Both the position numbers and the translations under genes were made by a program. Below, in pieces: positions 1 through 8,390 of a stretch of 54,686 bases of DNA. The number at the start of each line of letters is the position of its first letter. Position 1 is the stretch's first letter. The notes beneath the pieces were generated by a model. It did no database searches, was not told where the DNA came from, and saw only the letters and a program-made list of their open reading frames with translations. The DNA comes from Methanobrevibacter sp. (GTDB taxonomy: Archaea > Methanobacteriota > Methanobacteria > Methanobacteriales > Methanobacteriaceae), in the NCBI GenBank assembly GCA_017407115.1, contig JAFQXD010000026.1, positions 1-54,686 on the forward strand, written 5' to 3'.

Positions 1-1
1 T

Positions 2-106
2 CCCGGAAAAATAAAAAGAATATTCCGAACTGACAAAGGACTAAAAATACGATTAAAACTAAGCCAACTACGATGGACAAAACGAAATGTCCTAAAAATT
101 AAATAA
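2..106 (+). CDS. C-terminal end of a transposase, cut by the window edge
   Basis: An open frame runs in from the left edge and stops at TAA 104-106, giving about 34 residues that are strongly basic. They align with the C-terminus of the transposase encoded at 307-1527: P..KR.F.T..G....R....L.W in both, with an almost equal distance to the end. It is therefore the tail of a second, different element of the same broad transposase family. Its own terminal repeat should lie just downstream, but I cannot define it from one end alone. Whether the full gene is intact cannot be judged here. Confidence 0.55.
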   Translation, partial: PGKIKRIFRTDKGLKIRLKLSQLRWTKRNVLKIK

Positions 107-298
107 CAAAATTATTTATCAGTAAAATTCTGGACAGTGCCATATTAATGATTAATAAGTCAAATAACCTTAAAATAATATGGATTTTATTTTGCCCGTA
201 TACTATACAAAATATTTACTACTTTTAGCTCTCAATTATTAATATAAAACTAAGAAGTATATATAATTTTTATTACTTTTAAATTTGTCCCATATTTC
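107..298. other. AT-rich spacer between two IS elements
   Basis: No ORF of note. The first part, near 125-140, probably holds the end of the left-hand element. The remainder is AT-rich filler up to the inverted repeat at 299. A TATA-like stretch occurs near 259-266, but no downstream plus-strand gene fits it. Confidence 0.4.
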
Positions 299-325
299 AG
301 ACTCTTTCAAAAACTTTGTTGATTT
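299..325 (+). repeat. Left terminal inverted repeat of the IS (27 bp)
   Basis: Perfect reverse complement of 1616-1642, starting AGACTCTTTC. The transposase stop codon (307-309 on the minus strand) lies inside this repeat, so the last six residues of the transposase are encoded by the inverted repeat itself. Confidence 0.93.
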
Positions 326-1527
326 TCAAAATCGGTTTTTCGATTTTGATTCCAAATTAAATCTCTGCGATATATTCGTTTTAAAACACCTCGTTTGGTC
401 TTGAATGTTCGTTTTCTGGATTTTGGCATTGTTTTTTGAAAGGCATTTTCAATTTTGTTGCTTGTTTTTTCAATTCGTTTGTCTTTTAAGTGATGAATGA
501 AGCTTTTATATCGTGGAGTGATTGATTTTTTGATTATTTTATAAATAACTGGATGAAAATCTTCTTTACGATAAATTAATGATTGTACTTCTTTTTTTAA
601 TTCATCGTAATCATTTAAATCGAATAAATCTTTGATCATTTTCAATTGTTTATGGCATTCTTGATATTCTTCGTCAGAAATGCGATTTTTGTCTTTAAAA
701 GTTTTTAATTGTTTATTTAAACTTTTTTTAGTATGAAAAATACATAATTGATGTTTAAAACCTATTTTTGGGATAATTGTGGCATATTTTTTATCTAAAT
801 CTGTCGTGATTGCAATTTTATTTTTATTTGCCGTAGATTCTCTTAAAAACTTTTCAACAGTTGTTTCATCTTCAGTATCATAAATTGCATCGGCTACGAT
901 GCAATTTGAAATAGCATCCAATAATGTGTGGCGATATTTCCATTCTCCGTTGATTTTTATCCATTCTACATCAAAGACATAATAACCCGAGCAACGACCT
1001 AAATCAAATTCTAAAATGTTTTCATTAACAAATAACCAATTTTCAATTGTTTGGTGTGAAACAGTGATTCCAAAGAATTTTTTAAAAGATTTACAAACAT
1101 TTTTTAAGCTTCCCAAATAATCTGAAATTAAATGTTCTGATTCACTTTTCAATTCATTTGTAAAATTGCTGTTTTTATCAACAAGACTTGTTAAATCAGT
1201 TTGAAAGGTTTTACCACAACGTTTACAAATATAACGCTGAACTTTCACCTTAGTTTTACCTATTTCTTTAAATACTAATGTTCTTTTTGTAAAACCATAT
1301 TTAACTACATGACGAGTTCCACAATTTGGACATCGAGCTAAACTCATTTTAAAATAAGGAACATCCTTTTTAAAACTTAAATCAAAAGATTTCAAGACCT
1401 TTTGACAGGATTTAAAAATTTTCACAAAACGAGGATCTGAAAGGACTAATCCATCATTAGAATCGCAAAATATATATTGTTTAACATCTAAAATACTATT
1501 TGGAGTATTTGTTTTTTGGTTAGGCAT
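307..1527 (-). CDS. DDE transposase with N-terminal zinc ribbon
   Basis: 406 residues, intact. An N-terminal zinc ribbon is visible as CPNCG at about residue 67 and CKRCGK at about residue 101, followed by a helical DNA-binding segment with an HTH-like stretch (VSHQTIENWL). A DDE/RNase H-like catalytic domain follows: the first Asp is likely in YYVFDVEW (about 185), the second in ITTDLDKKY (about 242), and the Glu lies in the helical C-terminal part. The C-terminus is very basic (KSRKRTFKTKR). It catalyses cut-and-paste or replicative movement of the element at 299-1642. The ATG at 1525-1527 is the only plausible start. Codon use is AT-rich like its neighbours, so there is no sign of recent arrival from a GC-rich host. 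Confidence 0.9.
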   Translation of the reverse strand: MPNQKTNTPNSILDVKQYIFCDSNDGLVLSDPRFVKIFKSCQKVLKSFDLSFKKDVPYFKMSLARCPNCGTRHVVKYGFTKRTLVFKEIGKTKVKVQRYICKRCGKTFQTDLTSLVDKNSNFTNELKSESEHLISDYLGSLKNVCKSFKKFFGITVSHQTIENWLFVNENILEFDLGRCSGYYVFDVEWIKINGEWKYRHTLLDAISNCIVADAIYDTEDETTVEKFLRESTANKNKIAITTDLDKKYATIIPKIGFKHQLCIFHTKKSLNKQLKTFKDKNRISDEEYQECHKQLKMIKDLFDLNDYDELKKEVQSLIYRKEDFHPVIYKIIKKSITPRYKSFIHHLKDKRIEKTSNKIENAFQKTMPKSRKRTFKTKRGVLKRIYRRDLIWNQNRKTDFENQQSF

Positions 1528-1615
1528 AATAAAAACTTTTACTCCACCTATTTATTAAATTTAACTATTTTTAAACAAAATAAAAATTCAAAACTAATTT
1601 TCATCAAAAAATTTC

Positions 1616-1642
1616 AAATCAACAAAGTTTTTGAAAGAGTCT
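1616..1642 (-). repeat. Right terminal inverted repeat of the IS (27 bp)
   Basis: Perfect reverse complement of 299-325; pairing stops at the 28th base on the inner side. It lies upstream of the transposase start, so the transposase promoter lies between it and 1527, in the AT-rich stretch 1530-1615. Confidence 0.93.
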
Positions 1643-1680
1643 GTATATTTTTAGCCATTAAATTTATTAAATCAAAAAAT

Positions 1681-1688
1681 TTTATATA
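1681..1688 (+). promoter_or_regulatory. Putative TATA box of fumB
   Basis: TTTATATA lies 62 bp before the fumB start. A start of transcription about 26 bp downstream (near 1711) would give a leader of about 30 nt carrying the GGTG ribosome binding site. The IS right end lies 39 bp upstream, so the promoter is intact. Confidence 0.5.
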
Positions 1689-1742
1689 TTGTTAGATTAT
1701 ATTTTTTTTAATTAAAATAAATTATTATATTTGGGTGTAGAA

Positions 1743-2264
1743 ATGGAGAAAAAATTGAATGTTCCTATTAAAGATGAAAATTTATCAGAACTAAATGCGG
1801 GGGATGTTGTTTATTTAACCGGCAATATTTTGACTGCAAGAGATCAGGCTCATAAACGTTTGATTGAAGAGGGCGCTCCGTTAGATATTGACGGCGCTGT
1901 TCTGTTCCATGCAGGGCCAATCATTTCTAAAAAAGACGAGGGATATGAAATGGTTGCTATAGGTCCTACAACCTCCATGAGAATGAATCCCTATCAGAGT
2001 GATGTTTTGGATAGGGGTCCGAAAATTGTCATTGGTAAAGGGGGAATGGATGATACAGTGCGTGAAGCATTAGTCAGAAATAATGCCATTTATGTTGTTG
2101 CAACAGGAGGATGCGCAGCTTTATATGTTGATGCTGTTGAAGAAATTGAAAGCGTTGACTGGTTGGATTTGGGAATGCCTGAAGCAATGTGGAATTTAAA
2201 AGTAAAGGATTTTGGACCGCTTATAGTTGCAATGGACAGTCATGGTAAAAGTTTATATGACTGA
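1743..2264 (+). CDS. fumB: Fumarate hydratase class I, beta subunit
   Basis: 173 residues from ATG 1743, which has GGTG four bases upstream; the in-frame TTG at 1731 overlaps that site and is unlikely. The sequence matches the C-terminal domain of class I iron-sulfur fumarases and tartrate dehydratases: the [10 protein letters not shown] stretch, [12 protein letters not shown], and the IGKGGM motif followed by ATGGCAALY. In archaea the two halves of class I fumarase are separate proteins; the catalytic [4Fe-4S] alpha subunit is not in this window. In methanogens the enzyme works in the incomplete reductive TCA branch between malate and fumarate. It stands alone between the IS and an unrelated operon. 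Confidence 0.93.
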   Translation: MEKKLNVPIKDENLSELNAGDVVYLTGNILTARDQAHKRLIEEGAPLDIDGAVLFHAGPIISKKDEGYEMVAIGPTTSMRMNPYQSDVLDRGPKIVIGKGGMDDTVREALVRNNAIYVVATGGCAALYVDAVEEIESVDWLDLGMPEAMWNLKVKDFGPLIVAMDSHGKSLYD

Positions 2265-2358
2265 TTTTTGGAGAAAACCTAATACTTATATATAATTTCA
2301 TTATATAGTATATTTTAATTTACATGAATTTTAAAAATATTTTTTTGGAAGTGTTATT

Positions 2359-2688
2359 ATGGCTGATATTAATGAATTAGCAGAAAAGAAATTGAAATCT
2401 AGAATGACAAAAATTAGAAAGTGCAATAGGGAACCTGAAGAAAAAGAAAAATTTTCAGAAAAATTTGGAGTTTCTTTTGAAGTGGAATTCCACAATAAAA
2501 ATCCGGATGCCCTTTCTGATGGTTTCACATTCATTACAAGTCCTGATGGAAAAGTATTATTTGCAGATTATTTCTATGGGATACCTGAAGATGAAGAATT
2601 CACTACTGTTCAAGTTACTGAAAAACAGTTAAAATCTATTTTAGAATTTTTTGAAGATTTTAAATTACAATTTGACGATTCTGATTAG
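2359..2688 (+). CDS. Small acidic protein of unknown function
   Basis: 109 residues with no signal peptide, membrane segment or cysteine cluster. The N-terminus is charged and helical (ADINELAEKKLKSRMTKIRKC), the middle looks beta-rich (SFEVEFHNKNP, GFTFITSPDGKVLFADYF), and the C-terminus is an acidic helix (LKSILEFFEDFKLQFDDSD). I do not recognise the family. The stop TAG is followed directly by the ATG of the SelA-like PLP enzyme with no spacer, so the two are almost certainly translated from one message and may act together. GGAAGTG upstream of 2359 serves as a ribosome binding site. Confidence 0.75.
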   Translation: MADINELAEKKLKSRMTKIRKCNREPEEKEKFSEKFGVSFEVEFHNKNPDALSDGFTFITSPDGKVLFADYFYGIPEDEEFTTVQVTEKQLKSILEFFEDFKLQFDDSD

Positions 2689-3843
2689 ATGATAGTTAAC
2701 AATTCATTAGATGAAGTAAAAAAAAGAGAAAATGCTCTTTTAATTATAAAACATTTGGTTGAAAATAGTGGCAGGTCATCATTGTTTGACTTGACAGGTC
2801 TTTCTGGGGGCTTTATTGCATCTCCCAGTGAAATCAGTCTTTTGGAAACATATGTTGGTCCGGCTATTTTTGAACAAGATCTCCAGCAAGTTGGAAAGGA
2901 ACATATGGGAGGAGAAAAGGTTCTTCCATTGAACAGGACTTCTTCAGGGATATTGGCAACAATCTTAACTTTAGTTGGCGAAGGGTCTAATGTTGTACAT
3001 TATTTGGCCAGATTACCAGCCCATCCATCTATTCCAAGAAGCTGCAAACTGGTTGGAGCAAATTATTTTGAAACTGATGTTTTTGATGAATTTTCAATAC
3101 CCGAAAACACTTCACTTGTCATTGTCACAGGTTCAACAATGGACCATCAGGTGATTGATGAAGATGAGTTCAAAAAGGTAATTGAGATGGCTCACGACAG
3201 GGACATACCGGTCATGGTTGATGATGCCTCTGGAGCCAGACTCAGAACTGTAGTATATAATCAGCCAAAGGCCTGTGATTTGGGTGCAGATATTTCAATT
3301 ACAAGCACAGATAAACTGATGCCTGGTCCGAGAGGTGGGCTCATGGCAGGCCGTAAAGATTTGATTGATGAGATTAAAGTGAAAGTTAACCAATTCGGTC
3401 TTGAAGCACAGCCTCCTGCAGTTCTTGCAATGCTCAACGGCATTAAGAATTTTGATGAAAACAATTTGATTAACAGTTTTTCCAGAAAGGACGAACTGTT
3501 TGGTTTGTTGGATGAAAAATTCGATAATTTTGAGACTACTCCTACCGGAGTGATGATTTCTCCTGAAGGATTGGCTGATGAGATGGACGTATCACATGAG
3601 CTGTCCGACAATGATTTGGCATATGTATTTTCATTTATATTATTGAAAGATCATGGAATAATTACAATTCCTGCTGTTTCAATGCCAGGTGCATCTGCTA
3701 CAATACGTTTTGATTTGTCCACTAATGATGCATTCAATTTAAATTTAAAAGATTTATGTAAAAAAATAGAATCTTCATTTAATAAACTACAGGATGTAGC
3801 TATTAATGAAGATAAGTGTAGGGAGATTGTATTCAGTTTTTGA
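2689..3843 (+). CDS. SelA-like PLP-dependent enzyme (MJ0158 family)
   Basis: 384 residues, a fold-type I PLP enzyme resembling L-seryl-tRNA(Sec) selenium transferase. The probable Schiff-base lysine is in TSTDKLMPGPRGG (about residue 208), and an upstream Asp in VMVDDASGARL would hold the pyridine nitrogen. The archaeal MJ0158 group is known to be SelA-like but is not thought to make selenocysteine (archaea use SepSecS), so the substrate is open. The start abuts the stop of the preceding gene. The last 11 bp overlap the end of birA on the other strand, so the two transcripts converge without a spacer. Confidence 0.85.
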   Translation: MIVNNSLDEVKKRENALLIIKHLVENSGRSSLFDLTGLSGGFIASPSEISLLETYVGPAIFEQDLQQVGKEHMGGEKVLPLNRTSSGILATILTLVGEGSNVVHYLARLPAHPSIPRSCKLVGANYFETDVFDEFSIPENTSLVIVTGSTMDHQVIDEDEFKKVIEMAHDRDIPVMVDDASGARLRTVVYNQPKACDLGADISITSTDKLMPGPRGGLMAGRKDLIDEIKVKVNQFGLEAQPPAVLAMLNGIKNFDENNLINSFSRKDELFGLLDEKFDNFETTPTGVMISPEGLADEMDVSHELSDNDLAYVFSFILLKDHGIITIPAVSMPGASATIRFDLSTNDAFNLNLKDLCKKIESSFNKLQDVAINEDKCREIVFSF

Positions 3844-4750
3844 TGATACATTCTCCGGAAATTACTTTTTTTAAGGTTCCGTCAATTTTTTCAACTATAA
3901 GAACTCCATCCTTATCGATACCTACAACGTAACCGTCATAATATGTGTTGAATGGTTCTCTTACTTCTACTATTTTTCCAATGGAATATGAACGTTTTCT
4001 CCATTCTTTTAGGATAGCTTCATATCCTGCATGGTTGAAAAGTTCACTAATTTTTTCAAATTCTTCCAAGAATATTTTGATTAAAAGGTTTTCATTGCCT
4101 TCTTTATTTAGCTCTTCCTTAAGGGTTGTAGTTCCTGCCTGCAATTCTTCAGGGAATTGTGTTACTTCCAAATTAGCATCAATTCCCACGCCGATAATGA
4201 CATTTTCAACAGTATTGAATTTGGCAACCGCCTCGGTTAGGATACCGCAAACTTTTTTGCCGTTAATCATTATGTCATTAGGCCATTTGATTTCAGGTTC
4301 TTCAACACCAACCTTTTCAAGAGTTTTTGCAACTGCCACTCCGGTAGCTATGGTAATCATTGGGAATTTTGACTGTTCGACATTAGGTTTCAATATGATT
4401 GACAACCATACTCCTCCCAATGGAGATTCCCATGACTTTCCGGATCTGCCTTTTGCTTTTGTTTGTTTCTCAGAGATGACTACAGTTCCATTTTTTACAT
4501 CGTTCATTGATAGGAATTTGGCTACAGTATTGGTTGAACTGACTTCCTTGTATACGTATAGCTCTTTGCCGATGTATTCTGTATTCAAATCTTTTAGGAT
4601 TTCAGATTTTTTGATATGCTCTGTTTCCTCTTGTCCGAGTTCTTTTACGATATTTGCAAAGTCGTCTATTTCGATATTTTTTATTTCACTTATTGATTCA
4701 TCGGAAAGCTTATTTTCTTTTTTCAATAAGTTGATGATTTCTTCACGCAT
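3833..4750 (-). CDS. birA: Biotin--protein ligase with N-terminal HTH-like region
   Basis: 305 residues. Residues 1-60 form a small helical domain like the winged helix of group II biotin ligases. The catalytic domain follows: SSTN at 71-74, the biotin/ATP-binding loop [12 protein letters not shown] at about 99-110, and KWPND at 155-159, with a C-terminal SH3-like domain ([22 protein letters not shown]). It makes biotinyl-AMP and transfers biotin to the carrier subunit of pyruvate carboxylase. The start overlaps the end of pycA by 8 bp, so the two are translationally coupled. A pycA-birA pair is known from methanogens. The biotin-carrier subunit pycB is not in this window. Confidence 0.93.
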   Translation of the reverse strand: MREEIINLLKKENKLSDESISEIKNIEIDDFANIVKELGQEETEHIKKSEILKDLNTEYIGKELYVYKEVSSTNTVAKFLSMNDVKNGTVVISEKQTKAKGRSGKSWESPLGGVWLSIILKPNVEQSKFPMITIATGVAVAKTLEKVGVEEPEIKWPNDIMINGKKVCGILTEAVAKFNTVENVIIGVGIDANLEVTQFPEELQAGTTTLKEELNKEGNENLLIKIFLEEFEKISELFNHAGYEAILKEWRKRSYSIGKIVEVREPFNTYYDGYVVGIDKDGVLIVEKIDGTLKKVISGECIIKN

Positions 4751-6272
4751 GTCTATCGCCAGGATTGTCTTGTACTTGTTGCCTTTTCATGTCATGCTGG
4801 TGTTTAACCGCATTTTGATATGATCCAACGGCTGCAGATATTGCAGCTATTTTTTTACTAGGCATGAATGTGGATTTTAATTTGTTAACGTATTCTGCAT
4901 CTTCTTCGATTACATTGACCATTTCAATGTCAATTTCTTTTTTGTGCTGGTCAATGAAATGTGTATTCAAATCTCCTGAAAGGAAGTTAGGATTTCTTAA
5001 TATTGCTTTATGGAACGGAATTGTTGTTTTTACACCTAAAATGATGTACTCTTGCAATGCTCTTTGCATTTTGGTAACTGCATCATTCCTGTTTCTTCCG
5101 TAAGTGATTAGTTTTGAAATCATTGAATCGTAGAATGTTGGAATGGTATAGTTCATATAAACTCCACTGTCTAAACGTACACCTGGACCTCCTGGTGATC
5201 TGTAACCTGTAATTCTTCCAGGATTTGGTGCAAAGTCGTTCAATGGGTCTTCTGCATTAATACGACATTCAATTGCATGTCCTGAAACTGTTATTTCATT
5301 TTGCTGGTAGGTAAGTTCCTCGCCGGTAGCTATTTTGATTTGTTCTTTAATCAAATCGGTATTGGTAATTAGTTCTGTAATTGGGTGTTCTACCTGTATA
5401 CGTGTGTTCATTTCAAGGAAGTAATAGTTTCCGTTGTCATATAAGAACTCTACGGTACCTGCACTGGTATATCCAATGTATTCGGCGGCTTTTACTGCAC
5501 TTCCACCCATCTGTTCTCTAAGTTCATCGGTCATTATTGGGGATGGTGCCTCTTCGAGAAGTTTTTGATGTCTTCTTTGAATGGAACATTCCCTGTCTGC
5601 AACATGAATCACGTTACCGTGTTCGTCTGCTAAAAGCTGGAATTCGATGTGACGTGGTTTTTCCAGATATTTTTCTATAAATACTGTGGAATCTCCAAAA
5701 TTGGTTCCTGCAACAGATTGTGTGGATTCAATAGCCTGCACAAGTTCTTCTTCTTTGTAAACTGCACGCATACCTATTCCTCCACCTCCTGCAGAAGCTT
5801 TAACAATAACCGGATATCCAATTTGTTTTGCAATTTCTTTTGCTTCTTCAATGTCTGTGATTCCTTCTGGAGTACCTTCAATGACTGGAACTCCCGCTTT
5901 TTTCATAAGTGCTTTTGATGTAATTTTATCTCCCATCTGATTGATTACATCTCCTGAAGGACCAATGAGTTTGATTCCATTTTTTTCACATTCTTCTCCA
6001 AGTTTGGAATTTTCCGCTAAAAATCCGTAACCTGGGTGTATCGCATCAGCTCCGCATTCATTTGCAATGCCTATAATTTTCTCTATATTCAAATAAGATT
6101 TTGCAGGTGATGGATTTCCTAAAGGATAACTTTCATCAGCATATTTTGTATATAAAGAAGTTTTATCTGCATCAGAATAGATTGCGACAGTGTCAATGCC
6201 GAGTTCACGACATGCACGCATAACTCTTATTGCGATTTCTCCTCTATTTGCAACTAATACTTTTTCAAACAT
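4743..6272 (-). CDS. pycA: Pyruvate carboxylase subunit A (biotin carboxylase)
   Basis: 509 residues from ATG 6272. A TTG four codons upstream is in frame, but the GAGGT ribosome binding site overlaps it, so the ATG is the start. Domain order is biotin carboxylase N-domain ([18 protein letters not shown]), ATP-grasp with glycine loop ([14 protein letters not shown]) and the catalytic [14 protein letters not shown] motif, then the C-domain ([13 protein letters not shown]). The last 40 residues are a polar extension (..[18 protein letters not shown]) not needed for the core fold. It carboxylates biotin with bicarbonate and ATP; with PycB it yields oxaloacetate for biosynthesis. Acetyl-CoA carboxylase is the alternative label, but the birA linkage in a methanogen supports pyruvate carboxylase. 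Confidence 0.93.
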   Translation of the reverse strand: MFEKVLVANRGEIAIRVMRACRELGIDTVAIYSDADKTSLYTKYADESYPLGNPSPAKSYLNIEKIIGIANECGADAIHPGYGFLAENSKLGEECEKNGIKLIGPSGDVINQMGDKITSKALMKKAGVPVIEGTPEGITDIEEAKEIAKQIGYPVIVKASAGGGGIGMRAVYKEEELVQAIESTQSVAGTNFGDSTVFIEKYLEKPRHIEFQLLADEHGNVIHVADRECSIQRRHQKLLEEAPSPIMTDELREQMGGSAVKAAEYIGYTSAGTVEFLYDNGNYYFLEMNTRIQVEHPITELITNTDLIKEQIKIATGEELTYQQNEITVSGHAIECRINAEDPLNDFAPNPGRITGYRSPGGPGVRLDSGVYMNYTIPTFYDSMISKLITYGRNRNDAVTKMQRALQEYIILGVKTTIPFHKAILRNPNFLSGDLNTHFIDQHKKEIDIEMVNVIEEDAEYVNKLKSTFMPSKKIAAISAAVGSYQNAVKHQHDMKRQQVQDNPGDRHA

Positions 6273-6310
6273 GTGAAACCTCAAAGTAATTTTTTTATAA
6301 TAATATAATA

Positions 6311-6318
6311 TTATATAT
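6311..6318 (+). promoter_or_regulatory. TATA box of the METTL5-like gene; near-leaderless message
   Basis: TTATATAT is centred 31 bp before the ATG at 6346, placing transcription start about 5 nt before the start codon. No Shine-Dalgarno sequence is visible. The region is shared with the divergent pycA promoter. Confidence 0.45.
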
Positions 6319-6345
6319 TGGATAATTATTAAATATGTTGATTAT

Positions 6346-6981
6346 ATGAAAAAAATTACACGAAAAAAGCATTTGGAAATGAAACTTCAGTCAATCCCAT
6401 CCCATCCAAATCCCAAAGTAGGTCTTGAACAGTACGCCACTCCTTCGGTTATTGCTTCTGATCTGGTTTGGAACGCTCATTCATTGGGAGATATTGAAAA
6501 TAAAAATATTTTGGATTTGGGTTGCGGTACAGGCATTTTTACAATAGCTTCTGCATTGATGGGTGCAAATTTGGCATGCGGTGTGGATGTTGATGATGAG
6601 TCCATACGTTTGGCCAGGCAGGTTTCAGATAATCTTGATTTGGGCAATGCAGATTACATCTTAAGTGATGTGTGTGATTTAAATGTGGGATTTGAGGTGG
6701 ATACTGTTATTCAAAATCCCCCGTTCGGATCTCAAAGAAGGGCCAAAGTCGGACAGGATTTGAATTTTATCAAAAAAGCATGTATGTTAAAACCAAGTGT
6801 GTTATATTCTTTTCATATGGCATCTACACAGGAGTTTCTCCTTGATTTTTATCAGGCGGAGGGTTTGGAAATCACCCATCTTTTCAGATATGATTTTCCA
6901 ATTCCTAAGATTTATGATTTTCACACAAAAGAAAAGCAGAATGTCAATGTTATTGTAATCAGGGCATTGTTAGATTTTTAA
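6346..6981 (+). CDS. METTL5-like N6-adenine RNA methyltransferase
   Basis: 211 residues. SAM-binding motif I is ILDLGCGTGIF (about 55-65), motif II is the acidic end of strand 2 (GVDVDDES), and the catalytic NPPF motif is NPPFGSQ at 124-130. NPPF/Y marks methyltransferases that modify exocyclic nitrogens. The N-terminal LEQYATPSVIASDLVW stretch is typical of the archaeal/eukaryal METTL5 group, whose human member methylates an 18S rRNA adenosine. The likely target is therefore 16S rRNA, by homology only. It stands divergent to pycA. A very T-rich tract after the stop (6982-7018) is a likely terminator. Confidence 0.85.
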   Translation: MKKITRKKHLEMKLQSIPSHPNPKVGLEQYATPSVIASDLVWNAHSLGDIENKNILDLGCGTGIFTIASALMGANLACGVDVDDESIRLARQVSDNLDLGNADYILSDVCDLNVGFEVDTVIQNPPFGSQRRAKVGQDLNFIKKACMLKPSVLYSFHMASTQEFLLDFYQAEGLEITHLFRYDFPIPKIYDFHTKEKQNVNVIVIRALLDF

Positions 6982-7218
6982 TTTTTTATTAAATTACTTT
7001 TTTTTCATTTTTTTATTGCGGAAAACAATACCTTTATATAGGGGTTGTTACATATTTTATATTAATATATTCTCTGAGTATAAAAAAGTTGGTAGCATAA
7101 AAAGAAGCTACGGATATTATAATTGATATAATATTTTGTAAATGTGTAAGTCTATTTAGTGATAGCTATATAAATGTAGGGTAATCTTTATATACTTTAC
7201 TTGACATATTGTTTAGTA
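6982..7218 (+). other. Intergenic region with a TATA box and possible small RNA
   Basis: After a T-rich terminator-like stretch there is TTTATATAGG at 7033-7042, the same promoter core seen at both B elements. A start would fall near 7063. Downstream are two hairpins: 7092-7096 with 7107-7111, and 7114-7120 with 7128-7134 (7 bp, 7-nt loop), then a short T tract. The region ends with the promoter of the SPOUT gene. A short non-coding RNA at about 7063-7140 is possible but unproven. Confidence 0.35.
7187..7194 (+). promoter_or_regulatory. TATA box giving a leaderless SPOUT methyltransferase message
   Basis: TTTATATA is centred about 28 bp before ATG 7219. At the usual archaeal spacing of about 26 bp, transcription begins at or within a few bases of the ATG. 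No Shine-Dalgarno-like GGTG or GAGG occurs between the box and the ATG. Confidence 0.5.
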
Positions 7219-8046
7219 ATGTATAAAGATGAGCTATCTGTATTTATTCCAAATTCATTTCTTTCTGAGTCTAAAGACCTTAAGATTCGTACTTATAAAG
7301 TTGGAATTTTAGGAAGGGCTTTGGCTATTTTTCAAGCAGATAATGTGGTTATTTATAATGATAATCATGCTAAAAATGAAGATGGAGAACTTGATGGAGA
7401 TTTTATTGCTGAAATTTTGAGTTATATGAATACTCCTCAATACCTGAGGAAAAAAGCATTTCCTATAAGACCAGAATTGAAGCATGTTGGAATTCTTCCA
7501 CCGCTTAGGACTCCTCATCATCCGGTCAATGATCAACCAGACGTGGGAGATTATAGGCAAGGTTTCACTGTTAAGAGAAATAAGAAAGGAACTTATGTTG
7601 ATATAGGTATGGATAAACTTGCATTCTGTAAAGAGCAACTTACTGTTAAAAGAATTTTTGACTTTAAGATTACTAAGATTGCTAAGAAAGAAGTAATAGT
7701 CACACCTGATAAACCAGATGACGTTTACTGGGGATATAATGTAATGTCCTCTAATAAGAGTCTTAAAAATAGCTTAAAATTAATTAAACCTGATCTTGTT
7801 GTGGAAACTACAAGATATGGAGATTATATTGATTCTATTTTTGATGAATTAAAACATAAAGTAGATGAATGTAAAAGTATTGCTATTTTATTTGGTGGCC
7901 CTTATTCTTCAATCGAGGAAGACGTTTCCAATGTGAATTGGGATTTGTTCAGAGTAAATACCATTCCGAATCAGGGAACTGAAACTGTTAGGACTGAAGA
8001 GGCAGTTGTCGCTACACTTTCTTTATTTAACTTTATGAGATTTTAA
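7219..8046 (+). CDS. SPOUT-family RNA methyltransferase (DUF171)
   Basis: 275 residues from ATG 7219. The in-frame TTG at 7201 would add six residues without a ribosome binding site. The protein has the trefoil-knot SPOUT architecture with a central OB-like insertion: strand/helix start YKDELSVFIPNSF, the conserved LKHVGILPPLRTPHHP segment, and a C-terminal SAM-binding knot with AILFGGPYSSIEED and IPNQGTETVRTEEA. The family includes human SPOUT1/C9orf114 and the archaeal gene at the head of the L3 cluster. The likely role is rRNA methylation, with the exact nucleotide unknown. Being next to L3 but with its own promoter, it may be expressed with ribosome synthesis. Confidence 0.88.
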   Translation: MYKDELSVFIPNSFLSESKDLKIRTYKVGILGRALAIFQADNVVIYNDNHAKNEDGELDGDFIAEILSYMNTPQYLRKKAFPIRPELKHVGILPPLRTPHHPVNDQPDVGDYRQGFTVKRNKKGTYVDIGMDKLAFCKEQLTVKRIFDFKITKIAKKEVIVTPDKPDDVYWGYNVMSSNKSLKNSLKLIKPDLVVETTRYGDYIDSIFDELKHKVDECKSIAILFGGPYSSIEEDVSNVNWDLFRVNTIPNQGTETVRTEEAVVATLSLFNFMRF

Positions 8047-8390
8047 TTCTCTTTGATTTATTAGTCTTATCATGCTAATAGATAACTTGCTCAACTTTTT
8101 ATACATTAATGTTTTTAGGACTCTCCTAAAAATAAACTTAGCGCAGAATGATTTATACATTGGATATATTCTTAATTGTGCTTCAATTTGTAAAAACTCA
8201 ATGGAATATATTGAAATATAATATTTATCTAGTTGTAATCATTTTTACAGCTATTTATTATTTCGACGAGCTTATACTTAGTATAATTCTTGTCAACTTG
8301 TATAATGGCTATTCATTTAGCTGTTAGATTTAAAAAAATTAAAATTAATTGAAAAAATAAGGAAAAATATTAATAAGGAGGTTAAATTAA
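8047..8390 (+). promoter_or_regulatory. Structured 344-bp leader/promoter region of the L3 superoperon
   Basis: No coding potential. It holds a perfect 9-bp hairpin with a 3-nt loop (8112-8120 and 8124-8132, core TTTTTAGGA/TCCTAAAAA), several TATA-like boxes, and a 15-bp near-palindrome at 8272-8286 (TTATACTTAGTATAA). An ACAGCTA/TAGCTGT pair (8247-8253, 8318-8324) encloses that palindrome. The stretch ends in a strong GGAGG at 8381-8385 before the L3 ATG. The first hairpin may end the SPOUT transcript; the rest may be a long leader for the ribosomal protein operon. Confidence 0.45.

Larger units (their letters stand above)
299..1642 (-). mobile_element. Complete insertion sequence, about 1344 bp, one transposase gene
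   Basis: The element is bounded by 27-bp perfect inverted repeats (299-325 and 1616-1642) and contains a single intact minus-strand transposase filling about 91 percent of its length. The size, one-gene structure and long perfect ends resemble the ISM1-like (ISNCY) elements of Methanobrevibacter or IS6/IS240-like DDE elements; I cannot decide between them without a search. No clear target-site duplication is visible: the flanks share only a short 'atattt'. It sits about 40 bp upstream of the fumB TATA box and does not break any visible gene. Confidence 0.9.

Noticed and set aside
291..1650. 8-bp target-site duplication of the IS
   Set aside because: Only a short ATATTT is shared by the flanks, within what is expected in AT-rich DNA.
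1743..2264. fumB disrupted by the neighbouring IS
   Set aside because: The gene is intact and its TATA box lies between the IS end and the start codon.
3945..4823. Long plus-strand open frame opposite birA
   Set aside because: It mirrors the codon structure of birA and the end of pycA, has a Ser/Phe-rich random composition and no ribosome binding site. It is a shadow of the real genes.
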